A stretch of 64,000 nucleotides of DNA, from NCBI RefSeq assembly GCF_025751435.1, contig NZ_JAOWKY010000004.1, forward strand, positions 1 through 64,000, written 5' to 3'. This stretch comes from Albidovulum marisflavi (GTDB lineage: Bacteria > Pseudomonadota > Alphaproteobacteria > Rhodobacterales > Rhodobacteraceae). Each line of letters opens with the position of its first letter. The stretch's first letter is position 1. The position numbers were made by a program, and so were the translations under genes. The notes beneath the pieces are model-generated. The model searched no databases. It had not been told where the DNA came from and worked only from the letters and a program-made list of their open reading frames with translations. This document shows positions 1 to 7,439 of the stretch, in pieces.

Positions 1-224
1 TTCTGAATGTGATGGCAGCCTGAGGCCACTCGCGTGCCTGGCTTGCTGCCCACGACGAAGTGCTCGAGACCGCCTGCAGCTGCGACGTTCTTGTAGCCGT
101 TGGCGCCGTCGGAACAGAGCACGGCATCGCTCGGAACCAGCGGCTTCATGGCGCGCTTGGGTATCCTCCGCGTAAAAGCCGAGTGATATAGGCCCTTCTG
201 CGAAACAACGAAGCGCACCAACAT
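1..224 (-). pseudogene. IS1595-type (ISXO2-like) transposase remnant, cut by window edge
   Basis: Reading the minus strand from an in-frame ATG at 224 to the window edge gives at least 74 codons. They contain LCSDGANGY (a catalytic Asp region of the DDE fold), followed by KPGTRVASGCHHIQ. These match the middle of ISXO2-like/IS1595-family transposases, whose next segment normally begins NVNAYHSR. The reading frame stays open further upstream, to roughly 300, but I cannot recognise the N-terminal zinc-ribbon or the first catalytic Asp there. The copy is therefore probably truncated at its 5' side. The C-terminal half lies outside the window, so whether it is intact cannot be judged. No terminal inverted repeat was identified. 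Confidence 0.6.
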
Positions 225-277
225 GGTTTGCGGACACCCCCTTTTCATTCCCGCATTTGGCAGGCGCGAAGGCCGGG

Positions 278-293
278 ATAAACCCTGGTTTAT
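278..293. repeat. Perfect 7-bp-arm palindrome upstream of PepSY gene
   Basis: ATAAACC and GGTTTAT flank a 2-base centre. The site lies between the transposase remnant and the first PepSY-like gene, about 130 bp upstream of that start. It could be an operator for the downstream cassette or part of an insertion-sequence end. No function is assigned. Confidence 0.35.
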
Positions 294-425
294 GCGCCTT
301 GACCCAGGGTTGTAGAGACACCGGCGTAAACATCGGACAGATTTCCCTGGTTCTCTGGGCGTCCGATCGTGTGTCTGCGTTCGCCCCATGGCGCCCCGCA
401 CCCTTGGACAACGAAAGGAAATCAC

Positions 426-908
426 ATGTTCAGAAAACTCATGCTGACCTCCGCCTTCGCGGCCTTCTCAGCCGCCGGCGTTCTTGCCAGCAGCACGCCT
501 GCGCTTGCGATCACCACCGAGGAGGTGATTTCGGGTCTGCAGGCTCAGGGATACACAAACATCGAGGTCAAGGTCGGTCCAAGCCAGATCAAGGCCGAGG
601 CGTCCAACGGGACGGACAAGCTTGAAGTCATCTTCGACAAGGAAACGGGCGACGTCCTGAAAAGCGAGATCTACGAAGGCCAGGGGTCCGACGTGGATTC
701 CGGAATCGAGATCGAGAACGAAGGCCAGGATTTCCTGGATGACGACGACGATGACGATCGGTCCGGCGACGATGACGATGACGATGACGATGACAGCGAC
801 GACGATGACGACGACGATGACAGCGACGACGATGACGATGACGATGACAATGGTGGAAGTGGTTCCGGCCACGACGAAAACGATGATCACGGCGGCGACG
901 ACGATTGA
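426..908 (+). CDS. Exported PepSY-like protein with poly-aspartate C-terminal tail
   Basis: A protein of 160 residues. Residues 1-28 are a typical Sec signal peptide ending ALA. Residues 29-90 look like a PepSY-type fold (TTEEVISGLQAQGYTNIEVK, then a strand ending DKETGDVLKSE). Residues 105-160 are almost entirely Asp with a few Ser/Gly, giving an extremely acidic tail. The start at 426 is chosen because AAAGGAAAT precedes it and the signal peptide begins there; an upstream in-frame ATG at 369 would add an unlikely arginine/proline-rich extension. PepSY domains are known as peptidase-inhibitor or periplasmic modules. A role for the tail in binding Ca2+ or other cations is inference. It is paired with the similar protein at 1018. 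Confidence 0.85.
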   Translation: MFRKLMLTSAFAAFSAAGVLASSTPALAITTEEVISGLQAQGYTNIEVKVGPSQIKAEASNGTDKLEVIFDKETGDVLKSEIYEGQGSDVDSGIEIENEGQDFLDDDDDDDRSGDDDDDDDDDSDDDDDDDDSDDDDDDDDNGGSGSGHDENDDHGGDDD

Positions 909-1017
909 TCCGCGATCGCGCCCCAATAGGGGCGCGCTCATCATTGGCCTTGCGCCCTTATAGTGGTTTTCAGATAGTGAGACCCAGTTCAGCAAACGCC
1001 GTCCGAGGCCAGACGTG

Positions 1018-1434
1018 ATGCAGCGACGCCAGTTTATTTTGGCTGCGACGGCCGCGATGATTGCCGCGGCTCCCGCTCATGCGTCCGATATCGTTTCCGA
1101 GATCACCGCTCAGCTTCGCAAGCAGGGATACACCTCTATCTCTGTCACTCGCACGCTTCTGGGAAGGCAGCGCATATTCGCGCGAAGCAGCGAGTATCAG
1201 CGCGAGATCATCGTCAACCCGCGTACCGGGGAGATCCTGCGCGATTATTGGTCGGTGCTCTCCGGAGCCTCGATCGGCTCTGACGAGGACATGTCGATCA
1301 TCAGCACTGGCTCGGGTGACGACGATGACGATGACGATGACGATGAAGAAGACGACGATGACAAGGAAGACAAGGAGGACGACAACTCCGGGTCGTCGGA
1401 CAATTCTGGTTCAGGTGGGAGTGACGATGACTGA
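1018..1434 (+). CDS. Second exported PepSY-like protein with acidic tail, probable Tat signal
   Basis: A protein of 138 residues, paralogous in layout to the preceding gene. It has a leader with QRRQFILAATAAM and a cleavage-like AHA, a short domain with the same logic (EITAQLRKQGYTSISV, then NPRTGEILRDYW), and an Asp/Glu/Lys/Ser/Gly tail from about residue 100. The twin arginine followed by a hydrophobic stretch suggests Tat export, unlike its neighbour. GTG at 1015 immediately before the ATG is an alternative start. It lies about 110 bp downstream of the first PepSY gene and about 55 bp upstream of the LuxR-type gene, so the three probably form a unit. Function unknown. Confidence 0.8.
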   Translation: MQRRQFILAATAAMIAAAPAHASDIVSEITAQLRKQGYTSISVTRTLLGRQRIFARSSEYQREIIVNPRTGEILRDYWSVLSGASIGSDEDMSIISTGSGDDDDDDDDDEEDDDDKEDKEDDNSGSSDNSGSGGSDDD

Positions 1435-1488
1435 CGTCCACCGATACAGGCGACCCATTCCGCGCTCTGAAACGAAGGCGAGGCCGGG

Positions 1489-2001
1489 GTGACAGGAAAA
1501 ATCGTTGTTGTCACAATTCTTTTGGTTCAGGCCATTTGCGCGATCTTCTTCGTCTCTGACATCGTGCTTTCGGTTTTCAACATCTATGCGTCGCCGATCC
1601 CATGGCAGACGCGCGAGTACCTGGAGATCGGCGCGGCGGTCGGGTTGATCCTGGGGCTCGTCCTGGGGGCCACGGTCATTCACCACAATCATCGGGAACG
1701 CCGCCTGGCCGAGGAAAAGCTGCGCCGCGCCTCGGGGGCGTTCATGGAACTTCTGGCCGAGCGGTTCGACGAATGGGGCCTGACGCCTGCAGAGCAGGAT
1801 GTTGCGCTTTTCGCGATCAAGGGCATGAGCACGGCGGAAATCGCCAACCTGCGCAGCACCTCGGAAGGCACGGTCAAGGCGCAGACGAACGCGATCTATC
1901 GCAAGGCAGGCGTCGCCGGGCGGCCCCAGCTTCTTAGCCTGTTCATCGAAGATCTGATGGAAGAGGGGGCATTGTCGCGGGTCAAGGCGAAGGCCAGCTA
2001 A
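1489..2001 (+). CDS. Membrane-anchored LuxR-type HTH regulator
   Basis: A protein of 170 residues starting at GTG. Two hydrophobic segments (about residues 4-30 and 45-65) are followed by a basic/acidic linker (HHNHRERRLAEEKLRRA) and a C-terminal HTH of the LuxR/GerE type. The HTH segments are LTPAEQDVALFAIKGMSTAEIA and then STSEGTVKAQTNAIYRKAG. No receiver or autoinducer domain is present. The topology implies an inner-membrane protein with a cytoplasmic DNA-binding domain, so it could sense an envelope condition directly. It follows the two acidic exported proteins in the same direction and is a reasonable candidate for their regulator. Its stop overlaps the convergent stop of the DUF2237 gene. 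Confidence 0.8.
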   Translation: MTGKIVVVTILLVQAICAIFFVSDIVLSVFNIYASPIPWQTREYLEIGAAVGLILGLVLGATVIHHNHRERRLAEEKLRRASGAFMELLAERFDEWGLTPAEQDVALFAIKGMSTAEIANLRSTSEGTVKAQTNAIYRKAGVAGRPQLLSLFIEDLMEEGALSRVKAKAS

Positions 2002-2375
2002 ACCTGTGCGTCGTTTTCTTGCAGGACGGCAAGCGGCACGATCTCAAGTGCGCGTTTGTGAGTTGCGGCCAGATCGACGCGCGGCGCGCAGCCTTCCTCA
2101 TGTGCCTGCATGAAGCGGGCGGCGCACAGGCACCAGCGGTCTCCGGGTTTCAGGCCGGGGAACCTGTATTCGGGTCGCGGTGTGGACAGGTCGTTCCCGA
2201 CATATTTCGAATAGGCAAGAAACTCGGCCGTCATGACCGCGCAGACCGTGTGGTTGCCGTGATCCTGGGCGCAGGTGTTGCAGTGCCCGTCGCGGAAGAA
2301 CCCGGTCATGGGCGCGGTGGAGCAAGGTTCCAGCCTGCTTCCAAGGACGTTCACGCTTTCATCCTTCTGGATCAT
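1998..2375 (-). CDS. DUF2237 family protein
   Basis: A protein of 125 residues beginning MIQKDESVNVLG. It carries the family hallmarks of small Cys/His-rich DUF2237 proteins: PMTGFFRDGHCNT, DHGNHTVCAVM, EFLAYSKYVGNDLSTP and PGLKPGDRWCLCAARF. Biochemical function is unknown; conserved Cys and His residues suggest metal binding, which is inference. An in-frame upstream ATG at 2459 would extend into the neighbouring gene, so 2375 is preferred. The gene starts 10 bp after the stop of the DUF2332 gene and is probably the last member of the pth-DUF2332-DUF2237 operon. Its TAG stop shares two bases with the TAA of the convergent LuxR gene. Confidence 0.85.
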   Translation of the reverse strand: MIQKDESVNVLGSRLEPCSTAPMTGFFRDGHCNTCAQDHGNHTVCAVMTAEFLAYSKYVGNDLSTPRPEYRFPGLKPGDRWCLCAARFMQAHEEGCAPRVDLAATHKRALEIVPLAVLQENDAQV

Positions 2376-2385
2376 CGCGGGCCTT

Positions 2386-3438
2386 TCACGCAAAGGGCAA
2401 GGCAGTGGTTCCGGGCGCCTGCCAGTCGACCCAGCGGCCATGAAAATCGGCGCGGCCAAGCACGATCCTATGATCGCCGGGCCAAAGCCGCAAGCTCAGC
2501 GCCGCGCCGGTCCGGTCCGCGTCCGCCTCCATCCCGAACCAGGCCAGAGGGGTGTCAGTCGTGCTCGCCTCTCCCGCGGCCTCGATCAGGGCACGGCCGC
2601 GTGCCTTGGACGGCTCGGGGAAGTATTGCCAGGCGACCGTTGTGTAGACCAGCAAGAGCGTGCCGGGCAGGGAGGTCAGCCGGCCGCTCAGCCAGTCGAC
2701 GGCGTCGCCCTTGTCCGGCGCTCGACCCGCAACAGCGATCGCCGCATCGGTCAGCGCCAGGCGTTCGGGCTGATCGGGCCAAAGATAGGACCGTAGCCGC
2801 AGGCGGTCCGCAGGCTGCCGGGTATCGATGGGCGCCAGATCCACCCCGGCCCGTTCCTTCACGAAGAAGGCGGCGCCAGGCGGAATCGCCCCCCGCCATT
2901 CGGGCATAAGGGTCAGGACCGGCCGCGCTGCGCCGAACCGCGATCCGCCCGCACACAAGGCGAACCGGTCGAAGTTCAGATTGAGCCCCGCGCTCGCACC
3001 CAGTTCGCGGACCCGAAGCGGGAGTGGGACCCGCGCCGCCAGCCAGTGGGCAAGCGCGATCAGGACCGCCGCCCGGCGAACTTCGTTCGTCTGAGGCGGA
3101 CTGTCGATGAACCGGTCGATCGCCGTCGCCTCTGTCTCAAGCGCCAGGGAAACGGCGCGCCAAAGGCTGTCGTCATCCACGCCAAACGGAGGGTAGGCGG
3201 CGCACAAGCCCGCGTTGCCCGACAACTTCAGCGCGTGAAGCGCGCCCGCCAGCCGCAGCGGCACCGAGTCGCCTCTTGGCCCCAGTTCGCCGGACCAGCC
3301 GAACAACCGGTCGGTCAGCGCGGTTCCCGGCGTCAGGCGATCGGCCAGAAGTGTCATGAGCCTGGCCAAGAAGGGCGACCCAAGCGCTGCGCAGTTGGCC
3401 GCCTGTTCGTGAAAGGCGTCCCGCAGCGCGGTGCTCAT
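2386..3438 (-). CDS. DUF2332 family protein
   Basis: A protein of 350 residues starting MSTALRDAFHEQAANCA. It matches the DUF2332 family of bacterial hypothetical proteins: an N-terminal helical part (FHEQAANCAALGSPFLARLM), a central V-R-E-L-G-A-S-A-G-L-N-L segment, and a late SLPGTLLLVYTTVAWQYFPE segment. The ELGASAGLN motif resembles a SAM-binding glycine loop, so a methyltransferase-like fold is possible; this is inference. The ATG overlaps the stop of pth in an ATGA arrangement, so it is translationally coupled to pth. No catalytic role is established for the family. Confidence 0.85.
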   Translation of the reverse strand: MSTALRDAFHEQAANCAALGSPFLARLMTLLADRLTPGTALTDRLFGWSGELGPRGDSVPLRLAGALHALKLSGNAGLCAAYPPFGVDDDSLWRAVSLALETEATAIDRFIDSPPQTNEVRRAAVLIALAHWLAARVPLPLRVRELGASAGLNLNFDRFALCAGGSRFGAARPVLTLMPEWRGAIPPGAAFFVKERAGVDLAPIDTRQPADRLRLRSYLWPDQPERLALTDAAIAVAGRAPDKGDAVDWLSGRLTSLPGTLLLVYTTVAWQYFPEPSKARGRALIEAAGEASTTDTPLAWFGMEADADRTGAALSLRLWPGDHRIVLGRADFHGRWVDWQAPGTTALPFA

Positions 3439-4127
3439 CTGAACCTGTCCATCAGCTTTTGCAATGCGCTGCGCTGATCCGGTTCCGGCTCGGCCGCGGG
3501 GTCTGCTTCCGGGGCCGGGGCAGGCTTGGTCCCGCCCGTGGTCCCCGCCGACGACCGCGGCGGCGCGGTGCGCAGCGCGACCGCATTCTGGAAGCGTGCG
3601 GCGTCCCCTTCGGCCAGCGCCACCGCGCCGTCGGAAATGCCGCGCATCAGATCGTCCAGCCAATCGGCGTCCGCCTTGGAGAAGTCGGACAGCACGTAGG
3701 GCGCGACCCGGTCCTTGTGACCGGGATGGCCGATGCCCAGGCGAACCCGCTGATAGCCATCCCCGATGTGGGCGTGAAGCGAACGCAGGCCGTTGTGACC
3801 GGCGTGCCCACCCCCCATCTTCACGCGGCACTTGCCTGGCGCCAGATCGAGTTCGTCGTGAAAGACGGTGATCTCGGTCGGGTCGATCTTGAAGAACCTC
3901 ATCGCCTCGCCCACCGACTGGCCGGAAAGGTTCATGAAGGTCTGGGGCTTGAGAAGGGCGACACGTTCCGAACCCAGTCGCCCCTCGGTGATCAACCCCT
4001 GGAACTTTGCGCGAAACGGCGGAAAGCCGTGATCTTCGGCAATCCGGTCCAGCGCCATGAAGCCGATGTTGTGGCGGTTGCCCGCGTATTTCTGCCCCGG
4101 ATTGCCGAGGCCGACGAAAAGCCGCAT
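3435..4127 (-). CDS. pth: Peptidyl-tRNA hydrolase
   Basis: A protein of 230 residues. It cleaves peptidyl-tRNA released during abortive translation, recycling tRNA. The start MRLFVGLGNPG is the canonical Pth N-terminus. Other signatures are YAGNRHNIGFMALD (with the catalytic His), KPQTFMNLSGQSV and FHDELDLAPGKCRVKMGGGHAGHNGLRSL. The C-terminus carries a proline/alanine/glutamate-rich extension of about 35 residues ending RSALQKLMDRFR, common in alphaproteobacterial homologues. It lies downstream of rplY across an intrinsic terminator and is coupled to DUF2332 by an ATGA overlap. Identification is secure. Confidence 0.97.
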   Translation of the reverse strand: MRLFVGLGNPGQKYAGNRHNIGFMALDRIAEDHGFPPFRAKFQGLITEGRLGSERVALLKPQTFMNLSGQSVGEAMRFFKIDPTEITVFHDELDLAPGKCRVKMGGGHAGHNGLRSLHAHIGDGYQRVRLGIGHPGHKDRVAPYVLSDFSKADADWLDDLMRGISDGAVALAEGDAARFQNAVALRTAPPRSSAGTTGGTKPAPAPEADPAAEPEPDQRSALQKLMDRFR

Positions 4128-4229
4128 GGGGTGCTCCGTTTTCCGCGCAGGCAAGCTAGGGCGGCAAGGTCGTGAATGCAACGCCGTCAACTGTTTGGCG
4201 GCCGTTTGTCCGGCCATCAATGGTCCGCA

Positions 4230-4262
4230 AACGAAAACGCAGGGCCCTGGGGCCCTGCGTCA
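4230..4262 (-). terminator. Intrinsic terminator after rplY
   Basis: On the minus strand an ACGCAGGGCCC/GGGCCCTGCGT stem with a very short loop is followed directly by TTTTCGTTT. It lies about 24 bp past the rplY stop and before pth, so it should reduce or end transcription between them. Confidence 0.8.
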
Positions 4263-4285
4263 CTGTCCCTCTAACTGGCAGAGGA

Positions 4286-4903
4286 TCAGGCTTCTTCGGC
4301 CTCTTCTTCAGCCTCGTCTTCCGCCGAGCGCAGGCCCGAAGGCGCCGCGATGTTGGCGATGACGAAGTTGCGCGTGATCGTCGGCTTGGCACCCGAGGGC
4401 AGCTCGATGTCGCCGATGTGGATCACGTCGCCGATTTCACGGCCGGTCAGGTCAACCGTGATGTGATCGGGGATGTCACCCGCGGTCACTTCCAGTTCGA
4501 CTTCCGGGCGCACGATCGTGACGGTTCCGCCCTTTTTCAGACCCGGCGCCTTTTCGTGGTTGACGAAGGTGACGTGGATGAAAAGGTTGATGCGGGTGGT
4601 CCGGCGGATGCGCATCAGGTCGACGTGCGTCGGCAGGTCCTTGACCACGTCGCGCTGAACGCCGCGGCAGATCACGCGCACGTCTTCGTGGCCTTCAACC
4701 TTGAGGTTGAAAAGCGTCTGAAGGAAGCGGCCCGCCTTGAGGCGCTTCAGCAGCGAGTAGTAATTGATGTTGATCGCAAGCGGTTCTGCGCCGCCGCCAT
4801 AAACGATGCCGGGTACGTTGCCCTCACGACGAGCTTGACGAGCGGCCCCCTTGCCTGTCCCCGTCCGTACCTCGGCGATAAGATCGGGGATCTCACCAGC
4901 CAT
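4286..4903 (-). CDS. rplY: 50S ribosomal protein L25 (Ctc form)
   Basis: A protein of 205 residues. It binds 5S rRNA in the large ribosomal subunit. The N-terminal L25 domain ([34 protein letters not shown]) is followed by the longer TL5/Ctc C-terminal beta domain ([22 protein letters not shown]) and a Glu/Ala-rich tail. I chose the ATG at 4903 because GGAGAG lies just upstream, inside the codons that follow an earlier ATG at 4915, which itself has no ribosome site. The rplY-pth order is widely conserved in bacteria. Confidence 0.95.
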   Translation of the reverse strand: MAGEIPDLIAEVRTGTGKGAARQARREGNVPGIVYGGGAEPLAININYYSLLKRLKAGRFLQTLFNLKVEGHEDVRVICRGVQRDVVKDLPTHVDLMRIRRTTRINLFIHVTFVNHEKAPGLKKGGTVTIVRPEVELEVTAGDIPDHITVDLTGREIGDVIHIGDIELPSGAKPTITRNFVIANIAAPSGLRSAEDEAEEEAEEA

Positions 4904-5076
4904 TGGTCTCTCCATTCAAGTTAAGGGCATCCTCCAAGGGTGCATGCCCATGAGCGGGGGGCTATAGAGGCAAAACGCGACGATGGGAAGCGCAAAAACG
5001 CAAGGATGCGTGTCGCGCGCGGGAATGCCTGTCCGGACTTGTCCGGTGTAGAAGCCGAAGGTACGGAGTATTCGTG

Positions 5077-6258
5077 ATGTCGCTTCTGGTCCAGATCCGT
5101 CTTGCCCGCGCGCCGCTCGTCGCCTTTGGCGCGATGGGCATGCTCTGGGGTGCCTTCGCCGCGCTGGTCCCGGACATCAAGGCGATGCTTGGCGCCTCGG
5201 ACGCGCAATATGGCACACTTCTGTTTGCGACCCCGCTTGCCGCCGTTGCCGCGATGCTGATGGCGCCACGGATCGCGCCGCGTTTGGGAAGCAACGTCCT
5301 GCCGGTCTCGATGCTGGCGCTGGCGCTGTCCTTCTTTCTGCCTGGCTGGATGACGGTTCCGCTCTTCTTTGCCATCGCGATGATGGCGGTGGGGGCAAGC
5401 AACGGGTTTCTTGACGTCGCGATGAACGCCCGCGTCAGCGCGCTTGAAATCGCGCACGGGCTGCACCTGATGAACATCAATCACGCGGCCTATTCCTTCG
5501 GCTACGCGGCGTCCGCGGTTGCCACGGGGGTCGCGCGTGCCGCTGGCCACGCTCCGGGCGAGATCCTTGGCGCGGTTGCGGTGACGATCGGCGTGCTTGG
5601 CCTGCTGACCTACGAACGCGGTCCCGATATCAACGGGTTCGGGCGCAGCACGGGCCTTTCCGGCCGGCTGGGGATGCTGCCCGTCTGGGGCGGGCTGATC
5701 GTGCTGATTGCCTTTCTTGCCGAAAACGCGGCTGAAAACTGGTCGGCCCTGCATATCGAGCGGACGCTGGGCGGGTCCGTCCAGGAGGGCAGCTTCGGCC
5801 CCGCGGTCATGGCGCTGACCGCCGGGCTGGGCCGGACTGTCGGGCAGGTCGTCGTCGCGAAGGTCGCAGAGACGCGCCTGATGCGATGGGGTGTCGTTGT
5901 CGCGGCGCTTGGAATGGTCGTGACCGCGCTGGCGCCCTCGCCGCAGGCGGTCCACCTTGGCCTGATCGTGACGGGGCTTGGAACATCGGTCATTGCGCCC
6001 ACGGCCTTTTCGGTTGTGGGGAGGCTGTCCGATCCCGGACGGCGCGCTCTGATGATCGCGCGGGCAACGACGCTTGGCTATCTGGGATATTTCTTCGGCC
6101 CGCCCGCGCTTGGTCTCGTGGCAGAGCTGTTCGGTCTGCGCGCGGCCTTCCTGGGCATCTCCGGCGTCATCCTTGTTGTCCTGCTGCTGTTCCCTCGGCT
6201 TCTGGCGTGCGGCGCCCAGACGCCCGCGCCGGGCAAGCCACCCCTGGGTGTTGCGTGA
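5077..6258 (+). CDS. MFS transporter, first of a tandem pair
   Basis: A protein of 393 residues with about 12 hydrophobic helices. The N-terminal half has FGAMGMLWGAFAALVPDIKA and FLDVAMNARVSALE; the second half has FLAENAAENWSALHIERTLG. This layout matches the YbjJ/FucP-like branch of the major facilitator superfamily. GTG at 5074 is directly before the ATG and cannot be excluded as the start. Substrate unknown. The stop overlaps the GTG of the next gene, which is a clear paralogue with the same motifs (VPDIK, SALHIERTLG), so the two are co-translated and arose by duplication. Confidence 0.88.
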   Translation: MSLLVQIRLARAPLVAFGAMGMLWGAFAALVPDIKAMLGASDAQYGTLLFATPLAAVAAMLMAPRIAPRLGSNVLPVSMLALALSFFLPGWMTVPLFFAIAMMAVGASNGFLDVAMNARVSALEIAHGLHLMNINHAAYSFGYAASAVATGVARAAGHAPGEILGAVAVTIGVLGLLTYERGPDINGFGRSTGLSGRLGMLPVWGGLIVLIAFLAENAAENWSALHIERTLGGSVQEGSFGPAVMALTAGLGRTVGQVVVAKVAETRLMRWGVVVAALGMVVTALAPSPQAVHLGLIVTGLGTSVIAPTAFSVVGRLSDPGRRALMIARATTLGYLGYFFGPPALGLVAELFGLRAAFLGISGVILVVLLLFPRLLACGAQTPAPGKPPLGVA

Positions 6259-7439
6259 CCGCGGTGTCGCATGGCGGTGTGGCCTCGCTGGTTTCGGCGG
6301 CGCGACTGTCGCGCGCGTCAAGCCTGGGCCTGATGGCGGTAGGGGTCTTCTGGGGGGCCTTCGCCGCCTATATTCCCGATATCAAGTCGCGCGTCGGTGC
6401 TCCTGACGGGGCCTTCGGGCTTGCGCTGATGATGGCGGCTGCGGGGGCGATCGTTTCGATGCAGGCCGCGCCCCGTGTCCTCGCCCGGTTCGGCCGGGCG
6501 ACGATGCCGGCGGCAGGGGTGGTGGCGGCGCTGTTTTCCCTTTCCCCGCTCGCAGCCGGCGACACCGTCGGGCTTGGGATTGCTCTGTTTCTCATGGGCG
6601 CGTCGATCGCGATGATCGACATCACCTCGAACATCCGCCTTTCGCTTGAGGAGGCGGCAACCGGCCTGCCCCTGATGAATCTCAGCCATGCGGCCTTTTC
6701 GCTTGCCTTCGCTCTGGCTGCCTTCGCGGCAGCCCACGCGCGTCAGGCCGGCTGGCCGCCCGAGGCGTTCCTGCCGTTGTCGGCGCTGGTCATATTGGCC
6801 CTTGGCATCGGCACGGCGGAGGGCGCAAGCTGGCGCGCCGCGCCCGCAGTGCCCGAGGGTGCCAGCCCCCTGGACGGGATCATGCGCGCGGTCTGGCCGG
6901 TGGCGATCATCCTCTTCCTGGCATTCATATGTGAAAACGCGACCGACAGCTGGTCCGCTTTACACATCGAACGGACGCTGGGCGCGCCGATCGGCTTTGG
7001 CGGGTATGGGCCTGCGATGCTTGGGCTGACGATGGGGATCGGCCGTCTTGGGGGGCAAGTCGCTGCACAGCGACTGGGCGAGGTGTCGCTGATCCTGTGG
7101 TCGGCCGTCGTCGGCGCCTTCGGTGCGATCTTGACGGCGCTGGCCTGGGCGCCCTGGGTCGGGGTGGCGGGCGTGGCCTTCCTTGGCTTCGGCTCTGCGG
7201 TCCTTGTCCCCTCGGCCAACACGATCCTCGGCCGCCTGGTCCGTCCCGACCAACGCGGCCTGGCGTTGTCGCGGGCCTGGATGTTCGGCTTCGCGGGCTT
7301 CTTCATCGGGCCTTCCCTGATGGGGCAGGTCTCGGACGCCTTCGGGCTCCGTTGGGCTTTTGGCACGATCGCTCTGCTGATGGCCGCGATCCTGCCGGTT
7401 ACCATCCATCTTGCCCGACTTCAGACGCGGTTGCGCTGA
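6255..7439 (+). CDS. MFS transporter, second of a tandem pair
   Basis: A protein of 394 residues from GTG at 6255, in a GTGA overlap with the upstream MFS gene. It is predicted to have twelve membrane segments. It shares the landmarks FWGAFAAYIPDIKSRVG and CENATDSWSALHIERTLG with its neighbour, showing tandem duplication. Longer in-frame extensions to 5886 exist but are only out-of-frame readings of the upstream gene. The two may work separately or as a heteromer; the sequence does not decide. The stop codon abuts the convergent lldD stop with no base between them (TGATCA). Confidence 0.87.
   Translation: MTAVSHGGVASLVSAARLSRASSLGLMAVGVFWGAFAAYIPDIKSRVGAPDGAFGLALMMAAAGAIVSMQAAPRVLARFGRATMPAAGVVAALFSLSPLAAGDTVGLGIALFLMGASIAMIDITSNIRLSLEEAATGLPLMNLSHAAFSLAFALAAFAAAHARQAGWPPEAFLPLSALVILALGIGTAEGASWRAAPAVPEGASPLDGIMRAVWPVAIILFLAFICENATDSWSALHIERTLGAPIGFGGYGPAMLGLTMGIGRLGGQVAAQRLGEVSLILWSAVVGAFGAILTALAWAPWVGVAGVAFLGFGSAVLVPSANTILGRLVRPDQRGLALSRAWMFGFAGFFIGPSLMGQVSDAFGLRWAFGTIALLMAAILPVTIHLARLQTRLR

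Noticed and set aside
739-850. Short tandem repeats that could suggest a CRISPR or satellite array.
   Set aside because: The units are codon-sized, have no spacers and encode Asp; not a CRISPR.
468-995. A minus-strand Val/Ile-rich frame and a plus-strand Thr/Met-rich frame over the poly-Asp tract.
   Set aside because: Both are products of the GAC/GAT triplet repeat read in other frames; the real gene is the exported PepSY-like protein.
2019-2909. Long plus-strand reading frame opposite DUF2237 and DUF2332.
   Set aside because: Arg/Pro-rich shadow of two recognisable genes on the other strand.
4921-6321. 466-codon minus-strand frame across the first MFS gene.
   Set aside because: Composition is that of an antisense shadow (Arg, His, Gln, Asp rich); the MFS gene on the other strand has clear motifs.
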